In this document: positions 27,101 to 35,699 of the stretch, one piece after another
How positions within the stretch are numbered: position 1 is the first letter of the stretch
How the letters are laid out: the number at the start of each line of letters is the position of its first letter
From: Candidatus Venteria ishoeyi
Lineage (GTDB): Bacteria; Pseudomonadota; Gammaproteobacteria; Beggiatoales; Beggiatoaceae
Reading direction: 5' to 3'
Assembly: GCF_030378065.1 (NCBI RefSeq)
Contig: NZ_JAUCGJ010000014.1
Span: 23,708-87,707, forward strand
Length of the DNA stretch: 64,000 nucleotides
Notes under the pieces: generated by a model
Seen by the model: the letters and a program-made list of their open reading frames with translations, nothing else
What the model was told of the DNA's origin: nothing
The model's database searches: none
Position numbers and translations under genes: made by a program

Positions 27101-27716
27101 CCGGGTACACATGATCGCGCTCCCCACGATTATCGATATAACTGACTTTTCCGCGCGCATCCACCGTCCAGCGAAATACCCGGATGTCTTTCAGGGTACG
27201 ACCAATCTGAAATATCGCCAGACGCTTGCCAGCAACATCGCGCAACTGGCTGAGTTTTGCATCTTTGTAATAACGATATAACTCATTAAAATCATCAACA
27301 AACTTGCTTTCATTTAGAAAGTTATGGGTACTGTCAACGGCTGCAAATTCAAAACCTTCTGCTGTTTCTTCAATATGATGCAGGCTGAAAACATCAGCAA
27401 CATTAATTTCCGCGCGCATCCCCACAAACACGTTATACCCAAATAGCATTTCATGACCAAAAGCTTTAATATCACGCGGCACGCAGTTGTTTTCCGTGCG
27501 AATCCGGGTGCGCCCAATCACTTCCATTTTAGTGCTGCCAAACACTTCACTGCGGTGTTGATTTAAACCATTCAGTGAATCACTTAAGCGCTGGCTTTGT
27601 TGGCTTAAACGCTGACGAATAATCTCATAAGCGCCGCCGGTGTCAATTTCCCCTTCTTCGCCTGTTTTTGGAAGGTTATTTTCGACAGTTTCTGAACTTT
27701 GCTGTTGTTCGCTCAT
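24156..27716 (-). CDS. DUF3686 domain protein (DNA repair ATPase-like, without visible ATPase domain)
   Basis: This 1186-residue protein begins with an acidic tail, then a region of about 400 residues (TKMEVIGRTRIRTENNCVPRDIKAFGHEMLFGYNVF, IFPGGYYLSNGEFKIF, YVFDQQELGKLVLFSYNLIRKTV) that I recognise as DUF3686. In other bacteria this is the front part of larger proteins called DNA repair ATPases that end in an AAA module. Residues about 530-900 are long coiled coils and the last 280 residues are helical. No Walker A motif is visible, and the frame ends cleanly with no coding sequence beyond. It is therefore shorter than the relatives I know, and its role is uncertain. Confidence 0.7.
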   Translation of the reverse strand: MSEQQQSSETVENNLPKTGEEGEIDTGGAYEIIRQRLSQQSQRLSDSLNGLNQHRSEVFGSTKMEVIGRTRIRTENNCVPRDIKAFGHEMLFGYNVFVGMRAEINVADVFSLHHIEETAEGFEFAAVDSTHNFLNESKFVDDFNELYRYYKDAKLSQLRDVAGKRLAIFQIGRTLKDIRVFRWTVDARGKVSYIDNRGERDHVYPDSHDFEWQTTTRENHVTGTHPHVSILNEVFVEAVGGDLTVKIENNTEDGLGIYREPVEDLHQSLADAQIQYAKVGALILLKIRPYKETLWRYLVFNPLLEKVQRIDAIGTACIALPEDHGIIFPGGYYLSNGEFKIFPEEHLAEMIFKRRIRAPNGEDVLYVFDQQELGKLVLFSYNLIRKTVDNPIICHGYSIFADGRMVVFRADDDTPTRVHPMQIWQTPYMSAEHAAQSAPADSFLARIGNAELVRGLSDAYGIKHLIDEQSPTRLMYEHLIATTRRVMDGYHWLDHEEVGNLSDIFHQVLENAEQIIDEFEKVQALRKQAAHALSEIQAKHKSLLFEAERYANWHEVSEFVANLGQLRALRGELISLRELRYIDLSALDQLSTAATEAFDTLSQITVKFILAENAFAPYHQALEQQIQDIGAVKKTQEITALAEQLETTANGLELLTEVLNTLKIDDSDARTRILEDIAEVYAKLNRARAELELKRKELSSREASAEFAAQFRLFSQSVSGALSLADTPDKADEQLSRLLVQLEELEGRFGEFDEFLEQISEQRETVYSSFESRKQQLLEARQRRALHLETAANRILQGVTRRLASFDSLDEQNAWFASDAMVMKVRDMVQELDALGDSVRAEDLSGKLKTTRDQAGRALRDSQDIFSEGGKLIQLGQHQFSVNTQELDLTLLPKNTENGLQLVMHLSGTDYFDKLENPDLDALRDYWQQSLISENEQIYRAEYLAASIFFTAQQQPELAEALQQALLVEEEMLTLVRKIAAERYEEGYERGVHDVDAAQILRTLLQLNHSAGLLAYAPACRALAQWFWAEHTDREQCQQWQTAAQTLNTLQKTFNHAGESYATRLSQTFAQAIADFVKTHQLQAMFPQAQASHYIQEAHYLLAELQVGGQHFTATAAAMQQVEAFSHYLQEHALLNQFDSTLHALNQRLAEQYILVHAWLSAYQQSNEASSHNAQIIQESCIILLT

Positions 27717-27957
27717 GGCAGTCAGGTCTCACTATAGCCGTGCTGTGGTGTTTTCCTCGTTTCCCCTCATTCCCAATCTCCTGATTGGGAATACAGGCCT
27801 TGCAAGCTCTGCTTGACAGCAAACTGGAGCTTGCAAGGTAGGCATTACCAATGCGGAGCTTGGTAACGAGGAAATGGGGAAAATCAAACTCATTTAAAAT
27901 TTATCTTTCCTTATCTCATATTCATGTCAGAATAGCAAAAAACTAAAAGATTGTATT
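27717..27957. repeat. Intergenic array of three hairpins
   Basis: Between the DUF3686 and maf genes lie three successive palindromes: ATTCCCAATC/GATTGGGAAT (27769-27792), CCTTGCAAGCTC/GAGCTTGCAAGG (27798-27838) and TTACCA/TGGTAA (27845-27866). The mix of TTCCCA and GAGCTTG words recurs at 30546-30592. It looks like a dispersed palindromic repeat family. Confidence 0.6.
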
Positions 27958-28584
27958 ATGCCTAAACTTTATCTCGCTTCCGCCTCACCCCGTCGTCATC
28001 AGCTCCTGCAACAGTTATCTATCAGTTGTGAGGTGCTTCACGCTGATATTGATGAAACGCCCAGGCCCAAAGAATTGCCTGAAGATTATGTACAGCGTCT
28101 GGCAATGGAGAAAGCCAAAGCCGTCTATGCTACACTGCGCATTGCACCGTATGTTGAAAAACCTGTTGCATTTTTAGTACTGGGTGCGGATACTGCCGTA
28201 GTATTGGAACAACAGATTTTTGGCAAACCAGAACATGCTGAAGATGCCCACAATATGCTGCGGCAGTTATCGGGGTGCAGGCATCAGGTGATGAGTGCCG
28301 TGACTTTGTTAGAAAGCCGTGAGCAAGCACAGAATCTACCACTGATTCATCAAGCCTTAAACGTTACCACAGTACAGTTTCGGCAATTGAACAATACGGA
28401 AATAGACGATTATATCGCTACTGGAGAGTCGTTTGGTAAGGCCGGCGCTTATGCCGTACAGGGTTTTGCAGCAACTTTTATTCAATCGTTGCACGGCAGC
28501 TATTCCGGGGTCATGGGTTTGCCCTTATTTGAAACGGCAAACTTGCTGCAAAAAGCAGGGTTTAATTTACTACCCTCAAAATAA
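27958..28584 (+). CDS. maf: Maf-family nucleotide pyrophosphatase
   Basis: The protein has 208 residues with the family start LYLASASPRRHQLLQQL and motifs LGADTAVVLEQQIFGKP, VMSAVTLLES and YIATGESFGKAGAYAVQGFAATFIQSLHGSYSGVMGLPL. Maf proteins hydrolyse nucleoside triphosphates to monophosphates, removing non-canonical or modified nucleotides, and influence septum formation. The dTTP/UTP subtype (YhdE) seems likelier than the m7GTP subtype, but this is not settled by eye. It begins a plus-strand group with the DUF302 and dtd genes. Confidence 0.92.
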   Translation: MPKLYLASASPRRHQLLQQLSISCEVLHADIDETPRPKELPEDYVQRLAMEKAKAVYATLRIAPYVEKPVAFLVLGADTAVVLEQQIFGKPEHAEDAHNMLRQLSGCRHQVMSAVTLLESREQAQNLPLIHQALNVTTVQFRQLNNTEIDDYIATGESFGKAGAYAVQGFAATFIQSLHGSYSGVMGLPLFETANLLQKAGFNLLPSK

Positions 28585-28694
28585 ACGAATAAATATAAAT
28601 TAAACTGATATTACGCAATCAGCATTTCAAATTTTCAAAACCTATGAAAAAGAAGCTGTTGCATAACATCAGATAATAATAAACTGGCAAAGGG

Positions 28695-29894
28695 ATGGAT
28701 ACGGAGAATTTAAGTTTTACAGGTAGGATAGTGCGGGTATTAAAAATACCGCTGTTTCAAAATCAGCCTCATATCTGGAGCATTTTCTTTCGCAGCCTGC
28801 GTAACCTGCTTGCCGGTATTGGTTTACTTACCATATTTGCCATATTGTTTTTTTATTATCAGGGCAAGCAAGCGATTAAACCGTTTCAAACGCAGTTTAT
28901 GGACATCAGTACCGAGTTTGCGCGCAAAGCGCTACTCACGGATGTTGCCAATGCTCTGGTGGTAAAAACTCCGCTGCAAAAAGATGTCACCCTGAAAAAA
29001 GCGCGTCAGGCTATGATTAAACGTGGCAAACAAATGAAAATTCCGCTGATCAAACGTTATGTCCTGCATGAAGCCATTGATAAGAAAAAACATGCAGTGA
29101 TACGCCATACTGAAATTTTACAATTTTGTAATGCTGATATTGCTTATGGGGCACTGCAATTTAATCCCGCTTATCTGGTGCACATGCCTTGTCGTATCGG
29201 ACTTTATGAAGATGAGCTGGGGCAAGCCTGGTTAATTACCATGGACTTGAATCTGTTAATTTATGGCGGTCGCCCGATGCCGCCCGCCTTACACGAACAA
29301 GCCCTGTATTTACAAGATGCCCTGCTGGCAATCATCGCGGCTGGCAGTAGTGGCAAAGCACTTGCTGATTTAAAACCTGAGAAAAAGGAAAACACCAAAC
29401 CGGCTTTGTCTGAAAAAGGTAAAACAGATAAGAAAGTAGTGAAAAAACCGGAAACCCCTGTCAAGCAAAAACAGGATGTTAAAAAACAGGATAAACAGAA
29501 AAAAGTAACGCCTGAAAAGCCTAAAAAAACTGTTAAACCTGAAGCCAAAACGGATAAAAAAGACAAACAGGAAAAAGCTAAAAAGCAAGCACCAAAAATA
29601 GCGCCTGAGCAGAAAAAACCGGAAACTAAAGCTAAAGAGAAAACGACACCGAAGAAAACTGCCGCACCACAAAGTGCAGCTAAACCTGTAACCGTGGATA
29701 AAGCACAAACTAAACCAAAACCAGCCCCTGACGCTGCACCCAAACTTAACCTGAAACTGCCAGCCATTATTGCTCCTGCGCCTAAACCCGCACCAGCAAA
29801 AACAGCGGAAGAATTTCCATCAGCCTTGCAGAAAATTCTCTCTACTGATGAAAATAAAACCAGCACTGGAAAACAGGAAAAACCATCCCCATGA
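28695..29894 (+). CDS. Membrane-anchored DUF302 protein with Lys/Pro-rich tail
   Basis: This 399-residue protein has a single membrane segment at about residues 36-54. A central domain follows, with LPCRIGLYEDELGQ-type pattern (MPCRIGLYEDELGQAWLITMDLNLLIYGG) resembling DUF302. From residue 230 to the end is a low-complexity tail rich in Lys, Pro, Ala and Glu (KKPETPVKQKQDVKKQ). Such a tail may span the periplasm or bind a charged surface. The ATG at 28695 lies right after AAAGGG, so a downstream start (GTG near 28730, after AGGTAGG) is possible. Its end overlaps the dtd start by 4 bases. Confidence 0.65.
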   Translation: MDTENLSFTGRIVRVLKIPLFQNQPHIWSIFFRSLRNLLAGIGLLTIFAILFFYYQGKQAIKPFQTQFMDISTEFARKALLTDVANALVVKTPLQKDVTLKKARQAMIKRGKQMKIPLIKRYVLHEAIDKKKHAVIRHTEILQFCNADIAYGALQFNPAYLVHMPCRIGLYEDELGQAWLITMDLNLLIYGGRPMPPALHEQALYLQDALLAIIAAGSSGKALADLKPEKKENTKPALSEKGKTDKKVVKKPETPVKQKQDVKKQDKQKKVTPEKPKKTVKPEAKTDKKDKQEKAKKQAPKIAPEQKKPETKAKEKTTPKKTAAPQSAAKPVTVDKAQTKPKPAPDAAPKLNLKLPAIIAPAPKPAPAKTAEEFPSALQKILSTDENKTSTGKQEKPSP

Positions 29895-30328
29895 TTGGAT
29901 TGTTACAGCGCGTCACCCGGGCCAGTGTGGTGGTTTCTGAAGAAACCGTAGGCTGTATAGATAAGGGCTTATTGGTATTATTAGGCGTTGAAAAAAAAGA
30001 TGGCGAAGCACAGGCAAGGCGTTTGCTGGAGCGTTTACTGAATTACCGTGTATTTCCCGATGAAAACGGTAAAATGAATCAAAGTCTGCGGGACATGCAA
30101 GGTGGTTTATTATTAGTGCCGCAGTTTACGCTGCCCGCAGATACCCGCAAGGGCAACCGCCCCAGCTTCACCCCGGCAGCGGATCCTGAAACTGGAAAAT
30201 GTTTATTTGAGTATGTATTGCAGGAAGCGAAAAAGCAGCATTCTACTGTTGCCAGTGGCGTGTTTGGCGCTGATATGCAGGTGCATCTGGTTAATGACGG
30301 GCCGGTGACTTTTTGGTTGCAGGTTTAG
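29891..30328 (+). CDS. dtd: D-aminoacyl-tRNA deacylase
   Basis: The protein has 145 residues, the normal length. It has the Dtd start MIGLLQRVTRASVVV, the first active-site motif as PQFTL (usually SQFTL) and the second as NDGPVTFWLQV. It removes D-amino acids wrongly attached to tRNA, with catalysis by the bound tRNA and protein main chain. Its ATG overlaps the stop of the preceding gene in an ATGA, so the two are translated together. Copy 5 of the 158-bp element begins 4 bases after the stop. Confidence 0.95.
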   Translation: MIGLLQRVTRASVVVSEETVGCIDKGLLVLLGVEKKDGEAQARRLLERLLNYRVFPDENGKMNQSLRDMQGGLLLVPQFTLPADTRKGNRPSFTPAADPETGKCLFEYVLQEAKKQHSTVASGVFGADMQVHLVNDGPVTFWLQV

Positions 30329-30332
30329 CTTA

Positions 30333-30490
30333 GGAGCGAGAATTTTATAACTTCAGCAACTTGGCTGGTCTTTTTCTCCATTTCCTGCGTTCTGAAAACA
30401 GTTACATAGCTTGCTATGCACCTGTTTTCACGCCTTGAAAATGAATAAAAATCCTGCGCCCAGTTCCTGTACTTATTTCATCCTCACTCC
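30333..30490 (+). repeat. 158-bp snap-back element, copy 5
   Basis: The same element starting GGAGCGAG, flanked on both sides by TTA (30330-30332 and 30491-30493). It begins 4 bases after the dtd stop codon. The rest of the gap (30494-30634) has the palindromes CGTTCCCA/TGGGAACG (30546-30571) and ATGCT/AGCAT (30581-30592), then the CAGGAG site of the antitoxin gene. Confidence 0.88.
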
Positions 30491-30634
30491 TTAATAGTTA
30501 GAGAGAAAAATTACTTAAATATTATCTTGGTATTATGTTTCCTCTCGTTCCCACTTTTATACCTGGGAACGTAGACCTTGATGCTCCAGCATTAAAATTC
30601 CCAATCATTTTCATTATTATCAGGAGTGTATAAT

Positions 30635-30889
30635 ATGGAAACCATTAATCTCAATAAGCTTCCGCCGCAGGCAAAGATTGAGTTATTAGATTTTTATAAA
30701 TTTTTATTAGGCAAATACGCCTCTTTTGAGACACCTCAAATGCAGCAAAAACCTAGCAAAAATATCAATACGCTACAATCTCAATCTGCTATCCCTGAAA
30801 ATCTTGCATCAGATGGTTTTGCCATGTTGAAAAGCCAGCGACCTGCCGTACCTGTTGACTTCGATCCAGCGAGTTTATTAAGCAAATGA
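30635..30889 (+). CDS. Putative antitoxin of a VapBC-type pair (DUF2281-like)
   Basis: The protein has 84 residues from the ATG at 30635, 8 bases after CAGGAG. The first 30 residues (INLNKLPPQAKIELLDFYKFLLGKYA) resemble the DUF2281 helix found in antitoxin-like proteins. The middle is polar and probably disordered, and the end (LKSQRPAVPVDFDPASLLSK) looks like a toxin-wrapping segment. Its stop overlaps the start of the PIN toxin gene in ATGA, the usual arrangement of a type II pair. Confidence 0.7.
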   Translation: METINLNKLPPQAKIELLDFYKFLLGKYASFETPQMQQKPSKNINTLQSQSAIPENLASDGFAMLKSQRPAVPVDFDPASLLSK

Positions 30890-31311
30890 TTGGTTTAGAT
30901 ACCAATGTTTTGGCACGTTACTATATTCAGGATGAAAGTGACGAAGAAGCACAAAAACAACATGAAATAGCACGATATTTGATTATGTCAGGCAAACCTC
31001 TTATGGTATGTAAGACTGTAATTTTAGAATTGGAATGGGTCATGCGAGGATACTATGACTTTAATTGTACAGAAATTGCAGCAGTATTTCGGCATTTATT
31101 GTCTCTTTCTCATATCGTAGTTGAAGATAAAGCGGGGGTAGCACAAGCAGTATTTGCGTATGAGCAAGGATTGGATTTTGCAGATGCGCTACATCATACT
31201 GGTTACCAAGATTGTACTGAAATGGTTTCTTTTGATGATAGAAAATTCATCCGACGCGCTACCCGTTTAGGTTTTGAACCACCTGTTAATAAACTTGAAG
31301 ACTATAAATAG
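30886..31311 (+). CDS. PIN-domain toxin (VapC-like ribonuclease)
   Basis: The protein has 141 residues. It begins MIGLDTNVLARYYI with the first catalytic Asp at residue 5; a Glu in VILELEWVM, an Asp in LDFADALHH and an Asp in VSFDDRKF complete the acidic site of PIN nucleases. Such toxins cut tRNA or rRNA when freed from their antitoxin. It is translationally coupled to the upstream antitoxin gene. The pair lies between a copy of the 158-bp element and the RDD gene, which suggests acquired DNA. Confidence 0.88.
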   Translation: MIGLDTNVLARYYIQDESDEEAQKQHEIARYLIMSGKPLMVCKTVILELEWVMRGYYDFNCTEIAAVFRHLLSLSHIVVEDKAGVAQAVFAYEQGLDFADALHHTGYQDCTEMVSFDDRKFIRRATRLGFEPPVNKLEDYK

Positions 31312-31323
31312 TTACCCTGCCCT

Positions 31324-31740
31324 ATGTCCACAGCCATCCCCGATCTCCCCGCCGCCGGTTTATTTCGTACTCTGGCAGCCATTTTTTACGACAGCCTGTT
31401 ATTAATTGCAGTATTGATTTTTGCTGGTTTTATCGCCTTGCCTTTTAGTAAGGGCGAATCCAGTATGCTGTTTAATCTTTATATTTATGCCATTTGTTAT
31501 TTATACTTTTCCTGGCCCTGGATGCGCAGCGGACAAACGCTGGGTATGCGCACCTGGCGCATTCGTTTGTATGCAGAAGACGGCAGTCGCCCTAGTTGGA
31601 AAGCGGTACTCATCCGTTTTCTGACCGCAATGTTGTCCTGGTTTTGTTTAGGCATGGGGTATTGGTGGATGCTGATTGACACACAACAACGCAGTTGGCA
31701 TGACATAACTTCTAAAACCCTGTTATTACGCACACAATAG
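31324..31740 (+). CDS. RDD-family membrane protein
   Basis: This 138-residue protein has three or four membrane segments and the RDD pattern: a first helix beginning LFRTLAAIFYDSLLL, where the family usually shows Arg-Asp-Asp-like residues, then GQTLGMRTWRIRLYAEDG and DTQQRSWHDITSKTLLL. The family is widespread and some members are thought to transport ions or solutes; the function here is unknown. It starts 12 bases after the toxin gene and precedes the glycine cleavage genes by 8 bases. Confidence 0.8.
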   Translation: MSTAIPDLPAAGLFRTLAAIFYDSLLLIAVLIFAGFIALPFSKGESSMLFNLYIYAICYLYFSWPWMRSGQTLGMRTWRIRLYAEDGSRPSWKAVLIRFLTAMLSWFCLGMGYWWMLIDTQQRSWHDITSKTLLLRTQ

Positions 31741-31748
31741 GTATTATT

Positions 31749-32876
31749 ATGTCAAATAAAACAGCCCTGTATGCGCAGCATGTCGCCGCAGGCGGTAAAA
31801 TGGTTGATTTTGCAGGTTGGGAAATGCCGCTACACTACGGCTCCCAACTCAATGAGCATCATCAGGTGCGTCGTGATGCGGGGGTGTTTGACGTGTCTCA
31901 CATGACTGTGGTGGATATCACAGGTTCACAGGCACAGGATTTTTTGCGTTATCTACTGGCAAATGATGTAGCGCGTTTGAAAACCCGTGGCAAAGCCTTG
32001 TATTCCTGCATGTTAAATACACACGGTGGGGTGATTGACGATCTGATTGTCTATTTTGTTGCAGAAGACTTTTACCGGATGGTGGTCAATGCCGCAACCC
32101 GGGAAAAGGATCTGAACTGGATACAGCAACAAAGTCAATCATTTGAAGTGAGTGTCAGCGAGCGTGATGATTTGGCAATGCTGGCGATTCAAGGCCCTAA
32201 TGCACGGCAAAAAACACAGTCTTTATTACCACCAGGCCTATCTCAGGCAGTTGCGGATTTAGCCGTTTTTCAGGCTACCTGGGAAGATGCTGTGGCACAA
32301 AGTCATGGTGAAAATCCAGGCTGGTTTATCGGACGCACCGGATATACCGGGGAAGACGGTCTGGAAATCATGTTGCCCCAGGCACAAGCCCCGGCTTTCT
32401 GGGAAAGGCTGTTAGCTGCGGAGATTACACCGATTGGCCTTGGCGCGCGTGATACGCTACGCCTGGAAGCGGGTATGAACTTGTATGGTACGGATATGAC
32501 AGAAGCGACCACGCCCGCGCAGTCCGGTTTAAGCTGGACGCTGATGTGGAATGAAAACCGTGATTTTATCGGGCGTGATGCCATTTTGCCGGAAAAAGAG
32601 CGCAGTGAACAGGTTTTAGTGGGCTTGATACTGCAAGGCAAGGGCATTCCCAGAGGCCATCAAAGTGTATTAATCGGTGACCCACAGCAGCCTTCCGCTC
32701 ACGGAGAAATTACCAGTGGGACGTATTCACCAACCATGAAACAAGGTATTGCCCTGGCAAGAATTCCGGCAAAGCATGGTGCTCAGGTTTGGGTCAATAT
32801 TCGTAACCGTAATATTCCCGCAACGGTTGTTAAACCACCTTTTGTTCGACATGGTAAAATCCTGCATTCAAGCTAA
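31749..32876 (+). CDS. gcvT: Glycine cleavage system T protein (aminomethyltransferase)
   Basis: The protein has 375 residues, normal for GcvT. Motifs include VDFAGWEMPLHYG, RDAGVFDVSHM, NAATREKDL, AIQGPNAR, GRTGYTGEDGLEI, GLGARDTLRLEAGMNLYG and VKPPFVRHGK. It transfers the methylene group from the aminomethyl-lipoyl arm of GcvH to tetrahydrofolate and releases ammonia. It leads a gcvT-gcvH-gcvPA operon. Confidence 0.96.
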   Translation: MSNKTALYAQHVAAGGKMVDFAGWEMPLHYGSQLNEHHQVRRDAGVFDVSHMTVVDITGSQAQDFLRYLLANDVARLKTRGKALYSCMLNTHGGVIDDLIVYFVAEDFYRMVVNAATREKDLNWIQQQSQSFEVSVSERDDLAMLAIQGPNARQKTQSLLPPGLSQAVADLAVFQATWEDAVAQSHGENPGWFIGRTGYTGEDGLEIMLPQAQAPAFWERLLAAEITPIGLGARDTLRLEAGMNLYGTDMTEATTPAQSGLSWTLMWNENRDFIGRDAILPEKERSEQVLVGLILQGKGIPRGHQSVLIGDPQQPSAHGEITSGTYSPTMKQGIALARIPAKHGAQVWVNIRNRNIPATVVKPPFVRHGKILHSS

Positions 32877-32895
32877 TAACGGAGTATAAAAAGAT

Positions 32896-33291
32896 ATGAG
32901 TAATGTCCCTGAGTCTCTAAAGTACATGAAATCTCACGAATGGCTACGTGACGAAGGTGATGGCACAGTAACCATAGGCATCACTGAACATGCCCAGGAA
33001 TTGTTGGGGGATTTGGTCTATGTTGATTTACCTGATAATGGGGATGAGCTGGAAGCCGGTGGAGAGTGCGCGGTGCTGGAATCCGTGAAGGCCGCATCCG
33101 ATGTATACAGCCCGGTTAACGGCACGATTACCGCAGTGAATGAAACTCTGGTGGATGCACCGGAAACCATTAATGAATCGCCTTATGAAGCGGGTTGGAT
33201 TTGTCGTATTCAACTGAGCAATACCGGACAACTGGATGGCTTGCTGGATGCTGCGGGTTATTTGCAGATTTTGGAAGACGAAGATCATTAA
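32896..33291 (+). CDS. gcvH: Glycine cleavage system H protein
   Basis: The protein has 131 residues. The lipoyl attachment lysine is Lys65 in [18 protein letters not shown]. The rest ([33 protein letters not shown] and [17 protein letters not shown]) is typical. It shuttles the aminomethyl group between the P, T and L proteins. It lies 19 bases after gcvT and 6 before gcvPA. Confidence 0.97.
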   Translation: MSNVPESLKYMKSHEWLRDEGDGTVTIGITEHAQELLGDLVYVDLPDNGDELEAGGECAVLESVKAASDVYSPVNGTITAVNETLVDAPETINESPYEAGWICRIQLSNTGQLDGLLDAAGYLQILEDEDH

Positions 33292-33297
33292 ACCATC

Positions 33298-34695
33298 ATG
33301 CCCTATATTCCCCACACTGACGCCGATATTCAAACTATGCTGGAAACCATAGGCGTTTCCAGTATTGAACAATTATTTGATGAAATTCCTGCCGCTTTGC
33401 GCTGTGGCGAATTGGAAACCCTGCCTGAGTCTGTGACGGAAGCGGAAGTCACGCGCCTGATGCAAAGCCGCGCCAATCAGGATGCAGGCAGCTTGTGTTT
33501 TATTGGCGCGGGCGCTTATGAGCATTATATTCCCGCCGCTATTTGGGAAATCACCACCCGTGGTGAATATTATTCTGCCTATACCCCATATCAGGCAGAA
33601 GCCAGCCAGGGTACGTTACAACTGCTTTATGAATTCCAAAGCATGATGGCGGCACTGACGGGCATGGATGCTTCTAATGCCTCTTTATATGATGGTGCCA
33701 GCGGTCTGGCAGAAGCGATTTTGATGGCGGTGCGCTGTAATCGCAAATCCAAAGCCAAACAAATACTGATGCCACGCAGCGTGCATCCGAACTATCGCAA
33801 GGTGGTTGAAACTCTGGTTAAAAATCAGGGTATTTCTTTGCTGGAAGTAGCGTTTAACCCGGATACGGGAAAAATGGATCTGACGGCATTAACCGCATTT
33901 GCAGATGAAGATATTGCTGCGGTGGTGATTCCTCAGCCTAACTTTTTTGGCGTGCTGGAAGAGGTTGACGCCCTGACTGATTGGGCGCATCAGCATAAAG
34001 CATTGGCAATCGGTCTGGTGAACCCCTTGTCCCTGGGCATATTGGAAGCGCCTGGTAACTGGGGGGAAAGCGGTGCAGACATTGCCTGCGGTGAAGGTCA
34101 GCCCCTGGGTATTCCCTTGTCGTCCGGTGGCCCTTATTTTGGTTTTATCTGCTGTAAAAAGGCATTGGTCAGGCAAATGCCGGGGCGTATTATCGGCGCT
34201 ACCGTGGATATGGAAGGCAAACCTGGCTATACCTTAACCTTACAAGCCCGTGAGCAGCATATTCGCCGCTCCAAAGCCACTTCAAATATTTGTACCAATC
34301 AGGGATTGATGGTCACGGCAGCCACAATTTATATGGCAATGTTGGGCGCGAAAGGGCTGGAACAAACAGCGCGCACCTGTCATCACCACACCCGCCAGAT
34401 ACTGGAAAAATTTACTGCCATTGAAGGTATTGAAGCTGTGTTCAATAGCCCTTATTTCCATGAACTGGTTCTGTCTTTTAACATGCCTATACCTCAATTA
34501 TTGCGCTCATTGGCAGCGCATAATGTATTGGGTGGTTATGATCTCAGCCAGGATTACCCGGAACTGGGCAACAGTTTGCTGGTTTGCGCAACAGAGTTGC
34601 GTACCGAGGAAGATATTGAGCGTTATGCGGATTTATTAAATCGAATCGTAGCAAAAGTTGGCAACCGCAATTGTCCTATCAAACCGAAGTTTTAA
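33298..34695 (+). CDS. gcvPA: Glycine decarboxylase P protein, subunit 1
   Basis: This 465-residue protein matches the N-terminal half of glycine decarboxylase in organisms that split the P protein: [41 protein letters not shown]-like start, [18 protein letters not shown] and [21 protein letters not shown]. With GcvPB, which carries the PLP lysine, it decarboxylates glycine. The partner gcvPB usually follows directly, but tpx comes next and no gcvPB is present in the window. Confidence 0.93.
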   Translation: MPYIPHTDADIQTMLETIGVSSIEQLFDEIPAALRCGELETLPESVTEAEVTRLMQSRANQDAGSLCFIGAGAYEHYIPAAIWEITTRGEYYSAYTPYQAEASQGTLQLLYEFQSMMAALTGMDASNASLYDGASGLAEAILMAVRCNRKSKAKQILMPRSVHPNYRKVVETLVKNQGISLLEVAFNPDTGKMDLTALTAFADEDIAAVVIPQPNFFGVLEEVDALTDWAHQHKALAIGLVNPLSLGILEAPGNWGESGADIACGEGQPLGIPLSSGGPYFGFICCKKALVRQMPGRIIGATVDMEGKPGYTLTLQAREQHIRRSKATSNICTNQGLMVTAATIYMAMLGAKGLEQTARTCHHHTRQILEKFTAIEGIEAVFNSPYFHELVLSFNMPIPQLLRSLAAHNVLGGYDLSQDYPELGNSLLVCATELRTEEDIERYADLLNRIVAKVGNRNCPIKPKF

Positions 34696-34709
34696 ACAAG
34701 GAAAACAAC

Positions 34710-35207
34710 ATGGCAAATATCACATTACAAGGCAACGCAATCCACACCAGTGGCGACTTACCAGCAGTAGGCAGCAGTGCGCCTGATTTTAATTTAACCA
34801 ATGGCGAACTTGGCGATGTTAATCTGGCAACTTATGCCGGTAAGAAAAAGCTGCTGAACATTGTGCCGAGCCTGGACACCGATGTCTGCGCAACTTCCAC
34901 CCGTAAATTTAATGAAAGCGCGGGTAGTCGCGACAATACCGCAGTATTGGTCATTTCCGCAGACCTGCCTTTTGCGCAGGGGCGTTTTTGCACCACGGAA
35001 GGTTTAAAAAATGTGGCTGCGCTATCCTTGATGCGTAATAAACATTTTGCTAAAGATTACGGTGTACTGATTACCGATGGCCCTTTAGCCGGTATTACTG
35101 CGCGCGCAGTCGTGATTTTAGATGAAAACAATCAGGTTATTTATACTGAAATGGTACCTGAAATTACCCAGGAACCTGATTATGATGCAGCTTTAGCAGC
35201 GCTTTAA
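34710..35207 (+). CDS. tpx: Thiol peroxidase Tpx
   Basis: The protein has 165 residues from the ATG at 34710, behind AAGGAAAAC; an in-frame start inside gcvPA is rejected. The peroxidatic Cys60 lies in [13 protein letters not shown] and the resolving Cys94 in GRFCTTEG, the spacing of atypical 2-Cys Tpx. It reduces hydroperoxides, with thioredoxin as usual donor. A 33-base hairpin follows at 35260-35292, so it probably ends the gcv transcription unit. Confidence 0.95.
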   Translation: MANITLQGNAIHTSGDLPAVGSSAPDFNLTNGELGDVNLATYAGKKKLLNIVPSLDTDVCATSTRKFNESAGSRDNTAVLVISADLPFAQGRFCTTEGLKNVAALSLMRNKHFAKDYGVLITDGPLAGITARAVVILDENNQVIYTEMVPEITQEPDYDAALAAL

Positions 35208-35259
35208 TCATTTTCATATCGGTTTTTGAGTCTTAAATGCCCGAGATAACTACTGATTC

Positions 35260-35292
35260 AGGGATAACACCCCTTCAAGGGGTGTTATCCCT
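35260..35292. terminator. Long hairpin after tpx
   Basis: AGGGATAACACCCCTT and its complement are separated by a single base, giving 16-bp arms. The core is the same as in the palindrome after fbaB at 4715-4748. It is not followed by a T-run. It may end the tpx transcript in both directions. Confidence 0.6.
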
Positions 35293-35319
35293 CAGTAAAA
35301 ATATGGAGCTAAATTAAAT

Positions 35320-35688
35320 ATGACAAGAAAATTGATCACGCTATTAGGTTTCATGTTATTAAGCGCCCCGGCTTTTGCTGATGTTCCCGTTTCACAACAA
35401 GCTGAAGTTAAATATTTACTGGATTTTATAAAAAACAGTGAGTGCTTAATGGAGCGCAATGGCAAACGGCACGCTGGAATAGAGGCGCTGGCTCATATTC
35501 AAAAAAAATATAAGCACTTTAAAGATAAAATCCAGAGCACGGAAGATTTTATTCAATACAGTGCCAGTCAAAGTACATTAACGAGCAAACAGTATATCGT
35601 TCACTGCACAGCAGCAAAAACCATCAGTAGTCAGCAATGGTTATTAAATGCACTGAAATCTTATCGCTCAGGAACAGGAATTAAATAA
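35320..35688 (+). CDS. DUF5329 family exported protein
   Basis: This 122-residue protein has a signal peptide (residues 1-20, ending AFA-DV). The domain has the pattern EVKYLLDFIKNSECLMERNGKRHAGIEALAHIQKKYKHF, STEDFIQYSASQSTLTSKQY and SSQQWLLNALKSYR, which I recognise as DUF5329. Two cysteines (SECLM, VHCTA) may form a disulphide. The function is unknown. The next gene begins 11 bases later. Confidence 0.75.
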   Translation: MTRKLITLLGFMLLSAPAFADVPVSQQAEVKYLLDFIKNSECLMERNGKRHAGIEALAHIQKKYKHFKDKIQSTEDFIQYSASQSTLTSKQYIVHCTAAKTISSQQWLLNALKSYRSGTGIK

Positions 35689-35699
35689 AAGGAATCACA

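Noticed and set aside
29261-29866. A 201-residue minus-strand frame
   Set aside because: It is the complement of the Lys/Pro-rich tail of the DUF302 gene and has the composition of an antisense shadow.
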